Below, one piece after another: positions 53,647-63,244 of a DNA stretch of 64,000 nt. Each line of letters begins with the position of its first letter. Position 1 is the first letter of the stretch. The translations under genes and the position numbers were made by a program. Below the pieces are notes generated by a model. The model made no database searches and was not told where the DNA came from. It saw nothing but the letters and a program-made list of their open reading frames with translations. The DNA is from CAYLMG01 sp964493425 (GTDB taxonomy: Bacteria; Planctomycetota; Phycisphaerae; Sedimentisphaerales; Anaerobacaceae). The stretch is from NCBI GenBank assembly GCA_964493425.1, contig CAZBMW010000009.1:1-64000 (forward strand), in the 5' to 3' direction.

Positions 53647-53937
53647 ATGGCAAAGAAAAAGGAACCGCAAATCTGTATTGTCACCGTTACAGGAGCCGAC
53701 AGGGTTGGGATAATCGCCAGGCTGGCTAACACGATGGCCAATGCGAACATAAATATCGTGGACGTAAACCAGAATATAATGGAAGAATACTTCGTTATGA
53801 CAATGGCTGTGGATATAACAAAATCAAAAATCGATATCAAGCAGATACGAAAAAAACTCGACAAGATTTCCAAAGAGATGGGCCTGACTATAACGATTCA
53901 GGATGAAAATATTTTCAAGGTAATGCACAGGGTTTAA
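53647..53937 (+). CDS. ACT-domain protein (UPF0237 family)
   Basis: A single ACT domain of 96 residues (TVTGADRVGIIARLANTMAN, ending KVMHRV), the ligand-binding module of amino-acid sensing proteins. GAGGAG precedes the ATG. Members of this family nearly always lie next to a PFL/UPF0210 gene, as here (2-base gap). The ligand is unknown. Confidence 0.92.
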   Translation: MAKKKEPQICIVTVTGADRVGIIARLANTMANANINIVDVNQNIMEEYFVMTMAVDITKSKIDIKQIRKKLDKISKEMGLTITIQDENIFKVMHRV

Positions 53938-53939
53938 TT

Positions 53940-55301
53940 ATGAGAATATCGGTAGAAGAGGTTTTCGAGACGGTCGGTATGACAGTCAACCATCATTTTG
54001 ATATACGGACGGTGACGCTCGGTATCAATCTGAAAGACTGTATGGACCGAAATATCGAGAAGCTTACAAGCAGAATAAAAAATAAAATCACAGACAAGGC
54101 CAAAGTGCTGAACGAATACGCCGATGCGACCGAGCACAAATACGGAATCCCCATAACGAACCGCCGTATCGCGGTGACGCCAGCATCGATTCTTCTCGAA
54201 CCAATAGGGCAAAAAATATCGACAGCGGTCAAACTCGCACGGGCGCTGGAAAGGTCAGCCAGAGACGCGAAAATTGATTTTTTAGGCGGCTTTGGCGCAA
54301 TGGTTCAAAAGGGTATGACCGAAACAGACAAAGTCCTGATTGATTCGATTCCCCGCGCCCTTTCATCAACGCAAAGGGTATGCGCTTTTGTCAATCTTGC
54401 ATCGACGCAGGCAGGTATTAATATGAATGCGGTTGAGAAAATCGGTCACACCATCAAAGACCTGTCTGCCAGAACACCGAACGGTATCGGCTGTGCAAGA
54501 CTTGCCGTTTTTGCAAATGTCCCTGAGGATAATCCGTTTATGGCTGGTGCGCATCACGGTATTGGTGAGCCTGACTTTTCCCTAAACATCGGCATATCAG
54601 GACCCGGAGTCGTGCGTGACGTTGTCCTGCACAATCCCGACTGCGACCTTACACAGTTATCAGAGGTCATCAAAAGGACCGTATTTAAGATAACAAGGGC
54701 AGGCGAGCTTATCGGCAGAGAGATTGCCGAACTGATGAATGTGGATTTTGGCATAGTCGATATCTCTCTGGCATCGACAACGCAGGCACACGATTCGGTA
54801 GCGGAAATCATCGAGGCGATGGGTGTGGAAAGTATGGGTCTGCCGGGGACAACGGCAGCAGTGGCTCTTCTGATGGATGCGGTAAAAAAGGGAGGAGCGA
54901 TGGCATCGGGCAATGTCGGCGGGCTTTCGGGCACCTTTTTGCCCGTTAGCGAAGATTCCGGTATGATAAGAGCGGTCAAGGCAGGGACGCTCAATCTGCA
55001 AAAGCTCGAGGCATTGACAAGTGTCTGTTCGGTCGGCCTGGATATGTTCGCAGTACCCGGTAACACGCCTGCTGATGTCCTGTCCGGTATAATAGCCGAT
55101 GAGCTTGCAATAGGAGTTATAAACAATAAAACCACGGGCGTAAGAGTGATTCCGGTACCCGGCAAAAAAGCAGGCGATGTGGTCAGCTTCGGCGGGCTTT
55201 TAGGAACCGCACCTGTTATGAAAATACCAAAAAAAGGCTGTGCTAAATTGATAGCAAGAAAGGGGAGAATCCCCTCGCCGATAACCTCGTTGCGAAATTA
55301 A
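53940..55301 (+). CDS. PFL family protein (UPF0210/DUF711)
   Basis: Protein of 453 residues, normal for this glycyl-radical-fold-like family of unknown reaction. Recognisable stretches are 'LEPIGQKISTAVKLARALERSA' near the N-terminus, DKVLIDSIPRALSSTQRVCA, and 'FMAGAHHGIGEPDFSLNIGISGPGVV' (key residues). It lacks a radical Gly loop with a clear PFL match, so activity is unknown. It follows the ACT gene in a conserved pair, suggesting metabolite-controlled activity. Confidence 0.92.
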   Translation: MRISVEEVFETVGMTVNHHFDIRTVTLGINLKDCMDRNIEKLTSRIKNKITDKAKVLNEYADATEHKYGIPITNRRIAVTPASILLEPIGQKISTAVKLARALERSARDAKIDFLGGFGAMVQKGMTETDKVLIDSIPRALSSTQRVCAFVNLASTQAGINMNAVEKIGHTIKDLSARTPNGIGCARLAVFANVPEDNPFMAGAHHGIGEPDFSLNIGISGPGVVRDVVLHNPDCDLTQLSEVIKRTVFKITRAGELIGREIAELMNVDFGIVDISLASTTQAHDSVAEIIEAMGVESMGLPGTTAAVALLMDAVKKGGAMASGNVGGLSGTFLPVSEDSGMIRAVKAGTLNLQKLEALTSVCSVGLDMFAVPGNTPADVLSGIIADELAIGVINNKTTGVRVIPVPGKKAGDVVSFGGLLGTAPVMKIPKKGCAKLIARKGRIPSPITSLRN

Positions 55302-55326
55302 AACTTGCTAAATAAAAGGTGGGTAA

Positions 55327-56073
55327 ATGTTCAACGTACTTGAGAAGCCCTGGGGACTTTTCGGTGCGGCGATTGTCGCCCTTATTATAATTTATATAAT
55401 CCAGCTCGACAGGAAAATGTACTGGCTGAACCTGGCAGTTCTTTTCTTTTCGGCACTGTTGCATCTGTCAATCGTGATAACCTGGCTCGATTTTAGTACC
55501 GCGGTTACAATGCTGTTAAGAATTATACTAACGCTCGCTGTCGCAGCATTTGCGATTCTGCTCGTGGTTAGCATAGTTCAATTAAACGAGCGCCTGGCCT
55601 ATCTATGGCTTGTGCCGGTTTTTTTGTGTGCACTTGCCTTCGGATTGGACGCGCTTTTCAGCACCGATAACGAAAAAATCACGGCTGTTATCGATAAGAG
55701 CATCGAGGCGGTTGAAAAAGAGGATGCTGCCGCATTTTCTAAAACCATAGCAGGAGACTACCAGGACTCATTTCATAATAACAAGCAGGATCTAATCAGC
55801 CATTTCAAAAGAGAACTTTATGAGCCGGTAATAGCAAACAACAGAAAAACCCACCAGCAGATGGAAATAAAAGGCGACAAAGCAACGATAACATTGGTTA
55901 TCTGGACGAGCTTCGAGCCGCAAGGCTGGGTATATGAGATGGGTAAAGGATTTCTGAAAACCGATTTGAAGCTGCACCTGCAAAAATACAACAATAAATG
56001 GCTAATCAGCGGTGCTGAGATTCTTGCACTTGACGGCTACGAAGCTGACTGGACAGCCATAAAAAATTATTAA
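55327..56073 (+). CDS. Membrane protein with C-terminal NTF2-like domain
   Basis: Protein of 248 residues. Four hydrophobic helices (about 10-27, 32-52, 58-84, 88-110) are followed by a soluble region (about 115-245) with 'AVEKEDAAAFSKTIAGDYQD' and later 'YNNKWLISGAEIL', the strand/helix pattern of SnoaL/NTF2-like domains. No catalytic residues are evident. AAAGGTGG precedes the ATG. The gene stands alone after the PFL gene. The family is not otherwise recognised. Confidence 0.75.
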   Translation: MFNVLEKPWGLFGAAIVALIIIYIIQLDRKMYWLNLAVLFFSALLHLSIVITWLDFSTAVTMLLRIILTLAVAAFAILLVVSIVQLNERLAYLWLVPVFLCALAFGLDALFSTDNEKITAVIDKSIEAVEKEDAAAFSKTIAGDYQDSFHNNKQDLISHFKRELYEPVIANNRKTHQQMEIKGDKATITLVIWTSFEPQGWVYEMGKGFLKTDLKLHLQKYNNKWLISGAEILALDGYEADWTAIKNY

Positions 56074-56167
56074 TTTTGACATAAACTTATAGGGGGCTCT
56101 TGGAGTGAGTGTTTGATTAGTGATTTAAGGAGTCCGGAAGAAATTAGATAAATTTTCCGGGAAAATT

Positions 56168-57226
56168 ATGAAGCTCGGATTGGGTTTGTACAAGCATATG
56201 CTCACGAAAGAAAACTATGCGTTTGCCAGACAATGCGGCGCAACCCATGTTGTTATACATTTAGTCGATTATTTTAATAGCAGTAGCAATAACCCCGCTG
56301 ATAATCAGCCCACCGGAGGGCAAGCCGGTTGGGGCTTGGCTGGTAATCCGGATGTTCTTTGGTCCCTTGATGAATTGCTTCGGATTAAGGCTGATATTAA
56401 CGAAGCGGGGCTGGAATTGGAGGCAATTGAGAATTTTGACCCGGCGCACTGGTATGATGTCCTTCTCAATGGTCCCAAACGAGACAATCAGTTGGAGAAC
56501 CTCAAAAAAATCATTCGAACTGTCGGCCGGGCCCAAATACCAATTTTAGGGTATAATTTCAGTATTGCCGGAGTGTGTGGACGTATCACCGGTCCGCTTG
56601 CTCGTGGTGGGGCGATTACCGTTGGAATGGATGATACGGATGACACGCCCATTCCTAAAGGAATGGTCTGGAATATGATTTATGACAACAATGCTCCCAC
56701 CGGAATACAACCCGAAATATCTCATGAAGAATTATGGACCAGGTATGCATTCTTTTTAAATGAACTGCTCCCGGTTGCAGAAGAAGCCGGAGTAATAATG
56801 GCACTGCATCCCGATGACCCGCCCTTACCAAGTCTGCGTCGGCAGCCTCGTTTAGTTTATCAGCCGTCGATATATGATAGGGTGATTGAAATTAATCCCA
56901 GTCCATGCAATCAATTTGAACTGTGCCTGGGAACCCTTGCGGAGATGACCGAGGGCGATGTTTATGAAACACTTGATAGATACACTCAAAGCCGGCGGGC
57001 CGCATATATTCATATACGCAATATCAAAGGGAAAGTGCCTCATTACCACGAAACCTTCATCGATGACGGCGATTTGAATATTCACCGTATCATTGATATC
57101 CTGCAAAAGAATAAATTCAAAGGGGTGCTCATTCCCGACCACGCGCCTCAAATGAGTTGCCGCTCTCCCTGGCACGCTGGGATGGCCTACGTCTTAGGAT
57201 ATCTCAAAGGCATCATAAAATCCTAA
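56168..57226 (+). CDS. uxuA: Mannonate dehydratase family
   Basis: Iron/manganese-dependent dehydratase of the UxuA fold, turning D-mannonate into 2-keto-3-deoxygluconate in glucuronate breakdown. The 352 residues carry the UxuA-type TIM-barrel pieces YNFSIAGVCGR, MALHPDDPP (metal His), HIRNIKGKVPHYHETFIDDGD and LIPDHAPQM. The usual uxaC and uxaB partners are not in the window, so this copy is an orphan. Compatible alternatives are other sugar acid dehydratases or isomerases of this superfamily. Confidence 0.87.
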   Translation: MKLGLGLYKHMLTKENYAFARQCGATHVVIHLVDYFNSSSNNPADNQPTGGQAGWGLAGNPDVLWSLDELLRIKADINEAGLELEAIENFDPAHWYDVLLNGPKRDNQLENLKKIIRTVGRAQIPILGYNFSIAGVCGRITGPLARGGAITVGMDDTDDTPIPKGMVWNMIYDNNAPTGIQPEISHEELWTRYAFFLNELLPVAEEAGVIMALHPDDPPLPSLRRQPRLVYQPSIYDRVIEINPSPCNQFELCLGTLAEMTEGDVYETLDRYTQSRRAAYIHIRNIKGKVPHYHETFIDDGDLNIHRIIDILQKNKFKGVLIPDHAPQMSCRSPWHAGMAYVLGYLKGIIKS

Positions 57227-57446
57227 AATCAATTCCCATGGGAGCAGATGGACAATTATATCCCCTAAGCGAAAGTACAAGTTTTAATATCTTTTCATCG
57301 ATGTAAACGAGTCCGAGAAGCCGCTGTAGCTGCACACAGCATATTAGCAGTCTGAAAAAACATGGTTATACAATATTAATCCTGAATAAGCGTTAATTGC
57401 TAAAAAAGCCCTTCAGAGCCGCTATGCTGGCGGGTTAAAAAATCTG

Positions 57447-57474
57447 TTGCATATTCGGCTTTTCACATTATAAT
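57447..57474 (+). promoter_or_regulatory. Promoter of the TPR-alphaCTD gene
   Basis: TTGCAT (57447-57452), 16-base spacer, perfect TATAAT (57469-57474). Expected start about 57482, consistent with the ATG at 57536. The rest of 57227-57446 shows no gene. Confidence 0.65.
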
Positions 57475-57535
57475 GCTGCTTTTCGGTAAGCGACGGCTGA
57501 GAGGAAAAGGCATAAATTTTACAGGAGAAAATTTT

Positions 57536-58840
57536 ATGGAACAGCTAACAGCAAGCCAGATAGACCTATTCGCGGAGAATCCGCCGTCAATTGAGCAAAT
57601 AAAAGAGTTGTCCGACTTTGTTCATTCGAGCGAGGCATGTTTTCTGGCATTTGAGCAGAAGGTAAAAGAAAATACGTCAAAACCATCTCAAAATCTGCCG
57701 ACAGGAATAGGACTTTACATTCTCGGCAGAAACGAAGAGGCGCTCGACAAGCTTGGAAAGGCAAAAGACTGCAAGGAGAAATTTATATGCACAGCCTGCG
57801 CCCTGAGAAGAATGGGCGATTTCGACGGCGCTATTGAGAATTTTCAAAAGGGGCCAGATTACGGAGCCGATGCACTAACGATAAGCCTTGAAAAGGTTGC
57901 AACATACCGCTGCGCCGGTAACTTTGAGGCGGCAGACAAAGAACTGAAGAAAAATTCAAATTTTGAAAACGTAAGTGCCGAGTACCACTATCAGCTCGCG
58001 AGATTGTACGAGGTACAAGGCCTTTATGAACAGTCAATAGAAAACTATAAAACGGCGCTGGAACTGTCACCGGAACATCACAGAGCGCTGTTTCACCTGG
58101 CGTATCGCTGCGACCTGGCCGGAGACGAGGAGGCAGCTATAGACTACTATAAGCAAATTACCTCGACAAGCCCGGTATACGTAAGTGCGTTAATAAATAT
58201 GGCGGTCCTGTACGAAGATGCCGGGGAATTTGATAAGGCCAGCCGATGCATCGATACAGTCCTGCAACACCATCCAAACCATCAAAGAGCCTTTTTATTC
58301 AAAAAAGACATTGAAGGCTCAAAAACAATGTACTACGACGAGGAAAAAGAAAAGAAAAAAACACGTCGAAGCCAGATACTCGAAACACCGATTACAGATT
58401 TCGAGCTGTCGGTGCGCAGCAGGAACTGTCTGAAAGAGATGAATATCAGGAAAATCGGCGACCTCCTGAAGATTTCAGAAGCTGAACTACTTTCATATAA
58501 GAACTTCGGAGAAACTTCGTTGAAGGAAATCAAAAACATACTGAGCCTGAAGGGACTGAGTCTTGGTATGGCGCTTGAGGAGCAGGACATTGAAGCAGAG
58601 CAGGCGGCAGAAGAAGTCGAAGCCGAAAACGAAGGAATCTTAAACAAGCCCGTGGAAAACCTTCAGTTATCGGTTCGAGCACGAAAGTGCTTACTGAAAC
58701 TGAACATTCGCTCGATTGGAGATTTAACGAGGAAAACAGAAGCAGAGCTGCTGGGTGTGAAAAACTTCGGTGTAACCAGCCTGAATGAAATCAAAAAATC
58801 GCTTTCCAATCTCGGCCTGTCACTGCGAAAGCTGGACTAA
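57536..58840 (+). CDS. TPR protein with two RNA polymerase alpha C-terminal domains
   Basis: Protein of 434 residues. Residues about 60-265 are tetratricopeptide repeats ('AIENFQKGPDYGADAL', 'QSIENYKTALELSPEHHRALFHLAYRC' in sense). A basic linker EKEKKKTRRSQ precedes two copies of the RpoA C-terminal domain (284-347 and 371-434). Both keep the VRS/VRA-x-x-C-L start that in E. coli holds DNA-contacting Arg265, and NFG-x-x-SL-x-EIK. The lysine corresponding to K298 is Thr in both. AGGAG is 8 bases upstream of the ATG at 57536. Possible UP-element or regulator mimic; DNA binding is inferred. Confidence 0.88.
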   Translation: MEQLTASQIDLFAENPPSIEQIKELSDFVHSSEACFLAFEQKVKENTSKPSQNLPTGIGLYILGRNEEALDKLGKAKDCKEKFICTACALRRMGDFDGAIENFQKGPDYGADALTISLEKVATYRCAGNFEAADKELKKNSNFENVSAEYHYQLARLYEVQGLYEQSIENYKTALELSPEHHRALFHLAYRCDLAGDEEAAIDYYKQITSTSPVYVSALINMAVLYEDAGEFDKASRCIDTVLQHHPNHQRAFLFKKDIEGSKTMYYDEEKEKKKTRRSQILETPITDFELSVRSRNCLKEMNIRKIGDLLKISEAELLSYKNFGETSLKEIKNILSLKGLSLGMALEEQDIEAEQAAEEVEAENEGILNKPVENLQLSVRARKCLLKLNIRSIGDLTRKTEAELLGVKNFGVTSLNEIKKSLSNLGLSLRKLD

Positions 58841-58889
58841 ATTGTCGTTTACACTCGAAACGCAACAGATTTGAGCAGGAAAATTTATA

Positions 58890-60227
58890 TTGTCACGAAT
58901 AAGCCTATCGGCACCAGACGGTAAATTTAAATCCCAAGGCCGAGTATTTTTTGCGCGCAGCCCCGTCACAGTCCTGCGATTAACTGTTTTTTTCATCGTT
59001 CTTTTTTGTCTTTGCTCCTGCAGACAAAAGCTTCCGGCTAAAGTAACACCACAGATGGATATCGGTGAGGAGTTCTGGATAAGAGTGCTGCTCGCCGATG
59101 ATGTAAATGAGCTGAAACTCAAAATAGACACTGCCTTCAGTATTCTAAACCCTGACGCCGCCAACAAACAAGAGAGATTTGCACCGCTTACCCAGGCAGT
59201 TAAGATACATTTATCAGATGGCAAAATTACAATCGGCAGCAAAACTTTCGATTGCAATCAGCTAACTATTCTTCCCGATTCGCCGCACATCTTCAACCTT
59301 AACGGCAGTGGCTATCGCGGCAAACTCAAGCTTTTAATCAACGCGGACGGCAAAAGCTTTGACGCTGTTAATCCGGTGCCACTCGAGCCTTATTTGGCAG
59401 GCGTGATAGGCGCCGAGATGCCCGACTATTGGGAGCCGGCAGCTTTGCAGGCACAGGCAATCGCCGCAAGGACATACTGTCTTTATATCAAAAGGCGTTT
59501 CGGCCCGGCAAGGGCCTGGGACGTTACAAAAACTCAGGCCAACCAAGTCTATCTCGGAGTCGCTGCCGAGTCAAGAAAGGTTTGGAAGGCGATAGACAAA
59601 ACGAAAGGAGAAGTGCTCGTATGCACTTATCCGGACGGCAGCAAAGATATATTTCCCAGTTACTACAGCTCGATGTGCGGCGGTCATACCGAAGATTCGC
59701 AGAATGTTTTCGGCGGCGAACAAATCGAGCCGCTTTCGGGAGTTCGCTGCCCCTACTGTCAGTACGTCGCCAGACCCAAAAGCTTTTTCTGGCCTATGGT
59801 CAGCTTCGACAAATCGGCTGTTTCAAAAAAACTCATCGAAAAGTATCCGACATTAAAAAAGCTCGGCCAGATTAAAGAGCTTATCGTCGAAAGGCAAAGC
59901 GACTATAAAATTGACACCGACAATCAGCAATCGATATTGTCGCGGCTGACATTCATCAAGCTGGTCGGCTCAAGTGGAAAAAGCGATTACATCAAGGCAG
60001 AAGATTTGCGGATGACCATTGACCCAACGGGCAACAGGATAAAGAGCACAATCTGCAAGATAAAAAGTACCGGTGAGAAGTGGGCATTTTTGGCAGGCAG
60101 GGGGTGGGGGCACGGCGTCGGCCTGTGCCAGTGCGGTGCTCAGGCTATGGCAAGAATGGAAGGCAAAACAGCCTACGAGATACTATCATATTACTATCCG
60201 GGCTGCGAGATTGATTATGTCTACTAA
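58890..60227 (+). CDS. SpoIID/LytB-domain lipoprotein
   Basis: Protein of 445 residues, start TTG. It has an N-terminal hydrophobic stretch with lipobox LCSC at about 43-46. The SpoIID domain follows: 'YLAGVIGAEMPDYWEPAALQAQAIAARTY', catalytic-site Glu in GAEM, YYSSMCGGHTEDS and the ending GRGWGHGVGLCQCGAQAMA (full motifs shortened). SpoIID-type enzymes are lytic transglycosylases or stimulate amidases on bare glycan strands. In this phylum the role in the wall is unclear. Overlaps tgt by 11 bases. Confidence 0.87.
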   Translation: MSRISLSAPDGKFKSQGRVFFARSPVTVLRLTVFFIVLFCLCSCRQKLPAKVTPQMDIGEEFWIRVLLADDVNELKLKIDTAFSILNPDAANKQERFAPLTQAVKIHLSDGKITIGSKTFDCNQLTILPDSPHIFNLNGSGYRGKLKLLINADGKSFDAVNPVPLEPYLAGVIGAEMPDYWEPAALQAQAIAARTYCLYIKRRFGPARAWDVTKTQANQVYLGVAAESRKVWKAIDKTKGEVLVCTYPDGSKDIFPSYYSSMCGGHTEDSQNVFGGEQIEPLSGVRCPYCQYVARPKSFFWPMVSFDKSAVSKKLIEKYPTLKKLGQIKELIVERQSDYKIDTDNQQSILSRLTFIKLVGSSGKSDYIKAEDLRMTIDPTGNRIKSTICKIKSTGEKWAFLAGRGWGHGVGLCQCGAQAMARMEGKTAYEILSYYYPGCEIDYVY

Positions 60228-61353
60228 GTCGGCAGGATTTGAAATACTTGTTGAGGATAAAAAAAGCCGTGCCAGAAAAGGCGTCTTAAAAACAGCCCAC
60301 GGCACGGTCCAGACACCCGTATTCTGCCCGGTCGGCACTGCAGGTGCGGTCAAGGGACTTGCCCCTGCTCAGTTAAAAGAGGCCGGCTGCTCACTTATCC
60401 TTGCCAACACGTATCATCTGATGCTTCGGCCGGGAATCGAGACAATAGAAAAGCTCGGCGGAATACATAAGTTTATGGCCTGGCAAGACCCAATCTTAAC
60501 CGATAGCGGCGGCTTCCAGCTCTTCTCGCTAAGCGAGCTGATGGAAATCGATGATGACGGAGTCGAATTTGCCAGTCACATAGACGGCCGAAGATTTAAG
60601 CTCAATGCAAAAAATGCAACCGAAATTCAAAACCGCCTCGGCGCCGACATAATAATGTGCCTTGACGAATGCCCTGCCTTCGGCTGTGAAGCCGACGAAC
60701 TTAAAAAGGCTGTGGAAAGGACTATCAACTGGGCAGCACAATGCAAACAGGCACATTCAAATCCGGAGCAGATGCTTTTGGGAATTGTCCAGGGCGGCAC
60801 AGATGAGCAGCTTCGCAGCTTCTGCGCAAAAGAGCTCGTTAAAATGAATTTCGATGGTTACGCTATCGGCGGGCTGGGGATAGGTGAAGGCAACGCTAAT
60901 ATGACAAGAACGGTATCGGCTACAACCAGTCTGCTGCCGGCAGAAAAAGTCCGCTATCTTATGGGCGTGGGGATGCCGGCTGACATTATAGCCGCCGTCA
61001 GAGAAGGTGTGGATATATTCGATTGCGTCCTGCCGACAAGAAACGGAAGGAACGGTTATGCCTTTACCAATAATGGACCTTTGAGAATTCGAAACAGCTC
61101 TAACATCGAGGACAGCAGCCCTGTAGAATCCGAATGTGACTGCTACTGCTGCAGAAACTTCAGCAGAGGCGCTATCAGACACTTTTTCAATGCCTCCGAG
61201 ATGCTCGGGCCGATATTGCTTTCTCTGCATAATATAAGGTTTTATCAAAGATTAATGGCTGCAATCCGCGAAGCGATAGAGAAAAAGGAATTTAACGACT
61301 GGGCACAGAGGCAAATAAAAAACGACAAATACTCAGAAAACCAAAAAACATAA
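60217..61353 (+). CDS. tgt: tRNA-guanine transglycosylase
   Basis: Exchanges G34 for the queuosine precursor in tRNAs with GUN anticodons. The 378 residues have DSGGFQLFSLSEL (catalytic Asp), FDCVLPTRNGRNGYAFT and the zinc site CDCYCCRNFSRG...LHN. The start at 60217 (MSTKSAGF) overlaps the upstream gene's stop by 11 bases. The ORF could extend to 60073, but those residues are the upstream gene read in another frame. yajC and the SecD genes follow, the common tgt-yajC-secD order. Confidence 0.95.
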   Translation: MSTKSAGFEILVEDKKSRARKGVLKTAHGTVQTPVFCPVGTAGAVKGLAPAQLKEAGCSLILANTYHLMLRPGIETIEKLGGIHKFMAWQDPILTDSGGFQLFSLSELMEIDDDGVEFASHIDGRRFKLNAKNATEIQNRLGADIIMCLDECPAFGCEADELKKAVERTINWAAQCKQAHSNPEQMLLGIVQGGTDEQLRSFCAKELVKMNFDGYAIGGLGIGEGNANMTRTVSATTSLLPAEKVRYLMGVGMPADIIAAVREGVDIFDCVLPTRNGRNGYAFTNNGPLRIRNSSNIEDSSPVESECDCYCCRNFSRGAIRHFFNASEMLGPILLSLHNIRFYQRLMAAIREAIEKKEFNDWAQRQIKNDKYSENQKT

Positions 61354-61505
61354 ATCCAAAAAGTTGTTGATTATATTGCATCAATCAATGATAATCACAA
61401 CTTTAAAAAGTTGTAAATGTAAAATAAAATGGCTCAATCTCGTTTTTATATGATGGAGTAAGCATTCGCGTTTCAAAGCTTACTGCCGGATGAAGGGAAT
61501 TAAAA

Positions 61506-61937
61506 ATGGAAAATATATGGATTTTAGCAGAATCTGAAAGCGGGCAGCCCACAATGATTGAATCAGAGCAAACAGAAGGACAGGAATATGAAACAATATC
61601 TGTACCGTCTGATGCCAATGAGGCCGCTAAACCAACAGGCAGAAGAGGCCTGTTCGGCAATCAAGGCGGTTTAATTTTTATTATCATTATGGTCGCTGTG
61701 ATGTACTTTTTCCTTCTGCGAGGGCCGCGAAAAAAACAGCAGGAACACAGGCAAATGGTTCAGTCACTCAAAAAGAACGACAAGGTAAGGACGATAGGCG
61801 GAATCATAGGCACCATCGTGGATATCAAAGAGGACGAGATTACACTCAAGATTGACGAATCAAATAACACAAAGATAAAGGTCATTCCATCAGCGATTGG
61901 AAGAAATCTTTCGCAGGAGAGAAAAGAAAGCAACTAA
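61506..61937 (+). CDS. yajC: Preprotein translocase subunit YajC
   Basis: Small Sec accessory membrane protein, 143 residues. The N-terminal 55 residues form an unusually long polar extension (ESEQTEGQEYETISV...). One membrane helix (about 57-75) is followed by the YajC core RGPRKKQQEHRQMVQSLKKN and GGIIGTIVDI. GAAGGG lies 8 bases before the ATG. It joins SecDF to the SecYEG channel in known systems, and SecD-like genes follow. Confidence 0.9.
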   Translation: MENIWILAESESGQPTMIESEQTEGQEYETISVPSDANEAAKPTGRRGLFGNQGGLIFIIIMVAVMYFFLLRGPRKKQQEHRQMVQSLKKNDKVRTIGGIIGTIVDIKEDEITLKIDESNNTKIKVIPSAIGRNLSQERKESN

Positions 61938-61954
61938 AATTTTGTTAAAAAACA

Positions 61955-63163
61955 ATGAAAAAAAGTTTGAATAGGAAAATCGTTTTAACCGTTGTTTTTG
62001 CCTTAGCAGCAACTATAACCTTATATACTCTGCGCTCAACTATGCCTCGAAAAGATTTAATTGGAGGAACAAGCTTAATCTACCAGCTTGATGTAAGTGG
62101 AATTAATGATATCCCAAAAAAGAACCTGTCCCAAAAAACAATAAACGTTCTCAAAAAACGAGTAGACCCCAAAAACCACCTAAACCTTGTTTGGCGAACT
62201 CAGGGCGATACATTCTTCGAAGTTCAAATACCGCTTCCCCACTCAAAAGTACATAAAAATTGGGAAAACTATAAAAAAGCATACGAAAAACTGTTAGCAG
62301 AAAAAATAGAACCCGAAAAAATCATGCTTTGGGCTATCGTATCTGACAAAAAATGGGATGTCAAAGAGATTGAGAAGATAACAGAAGGCTCAAAATACAA
62401 ACTCAAAACTATAAAAGAGTTTAAAAAAGCCTTTAATAATTTCCTGCCTTATCTGAGCATATATGACCCAACTACCAAGAAATACGATCCTAATTATATA
62501 CAATACATGGTAAAAGGAATGGGCGTGCTTGAGTTTAGAGTTCTTCCTACCCTTGGCCACCCGGATGTCGATACCGAAAAGATGCAAAGCTATGTTGACC
62601 GCCTTAAAACAAAAGGCCCAAAATATGCATCCGATGCCGAATATATATGGTTCGAGCTCGAGGACAGCACCGAATGGATACGCCTTGATGAGCAGGGAAA
62701 TACACAGGTGAGAGTGTATGACAACGAGGGCAGAGCGGTAATTGTGGCATCATTAGCAAACAAATATTATGTCCTTGCGAGTAATAAAGAAAATGACTGC
62801 CTGCTATATAATCCGGACCAGTCCTGGGAGATAAAAAGTGCTTCGCCGGGAATAGATGCATTGGGAAGAAGAGCCATCAATTTTGAATTAGATGACCGGG
62901 CAGGTAAAATATTCGCCAAGATTACTGACAAAAATATGCATCGCCCTCTGTGCATTCTTCTTGACGACCTCGCCATATCCGCTCCTGTTATCCAGAGTAG
63001 AATATCAACATCGGGCCAGATAATGGGCAGTTTTAGTCAGGAAGAAACAGATAATATAGCTAACAAGCTAAATGCAGGCGCATTACCAGCTAAACTGATA
63101 GAAGCACCTGTATCCATAAACACAATTGTATCAGAAACAGTAAAGAAAAATAAACACCGCTAA
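61955..63163 (+). CDS. Stand-alone SecD-like periplasmic domain protein
   Basis: Protein of 402 residues. One N-terminal helix (about 10-27), GGTSLIYQLDVSG, and the periplasmic pieces MGVLEFRVLP and RRAINFELDDRAGKIFA, ending in NAGALPAKLIEAPVSIN. In a normal SecD the next residues lead into five more membrane helices. Here the chain stops within 15 residues. The following 80 bases encode no helix, so this is a natural truncation rather than a frameshift. It is a paralogue of the next gene. It may cooperate with it in a split SecDF. Confidence 0.8.
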   Translation: MKKSLNRKIVLTVVFALAATITLYTLRSTMPRKDLIGGTSLIYQLDVSGINDIPKKNLSQKTINVLKKRVDPKNHLNLVWRTQGDTFFEVQIPLPHSKVHKNWENYKKAYEKLLAEKIEPEKIMLWAIVSDKKWDVKEIEKITEGSKYKLKTIKEFKKAFNNFLPYLSIYDPTTKKYDPNYIQYMVKGMGVLEFRVLPTLGHPDVDTEKMQSYVDRLKTKGPKYASDAEYIWFELEDSTEWIRLDEQGNTQVRVYDNEGRAVIVASLANKYYVLASNKENDCLLYNPDQSWEIKSASPGIDALGRRAINFELDDRAGKIFAKITDKNMHRPLCILLDDLAISAPVIQSRISTSGQIMGSFSQEETDNIANKLNAGALPAKLIEAPVSINTIVSETVKKNKHR

Positions 63164-63244
63164 AATTTATGAATTCGAAAGAAAAGTCAGAACAATCAAT
63201 AAATACAAAAAACTACGATACTGTGAAAACGAGGAAAAAAGGCA

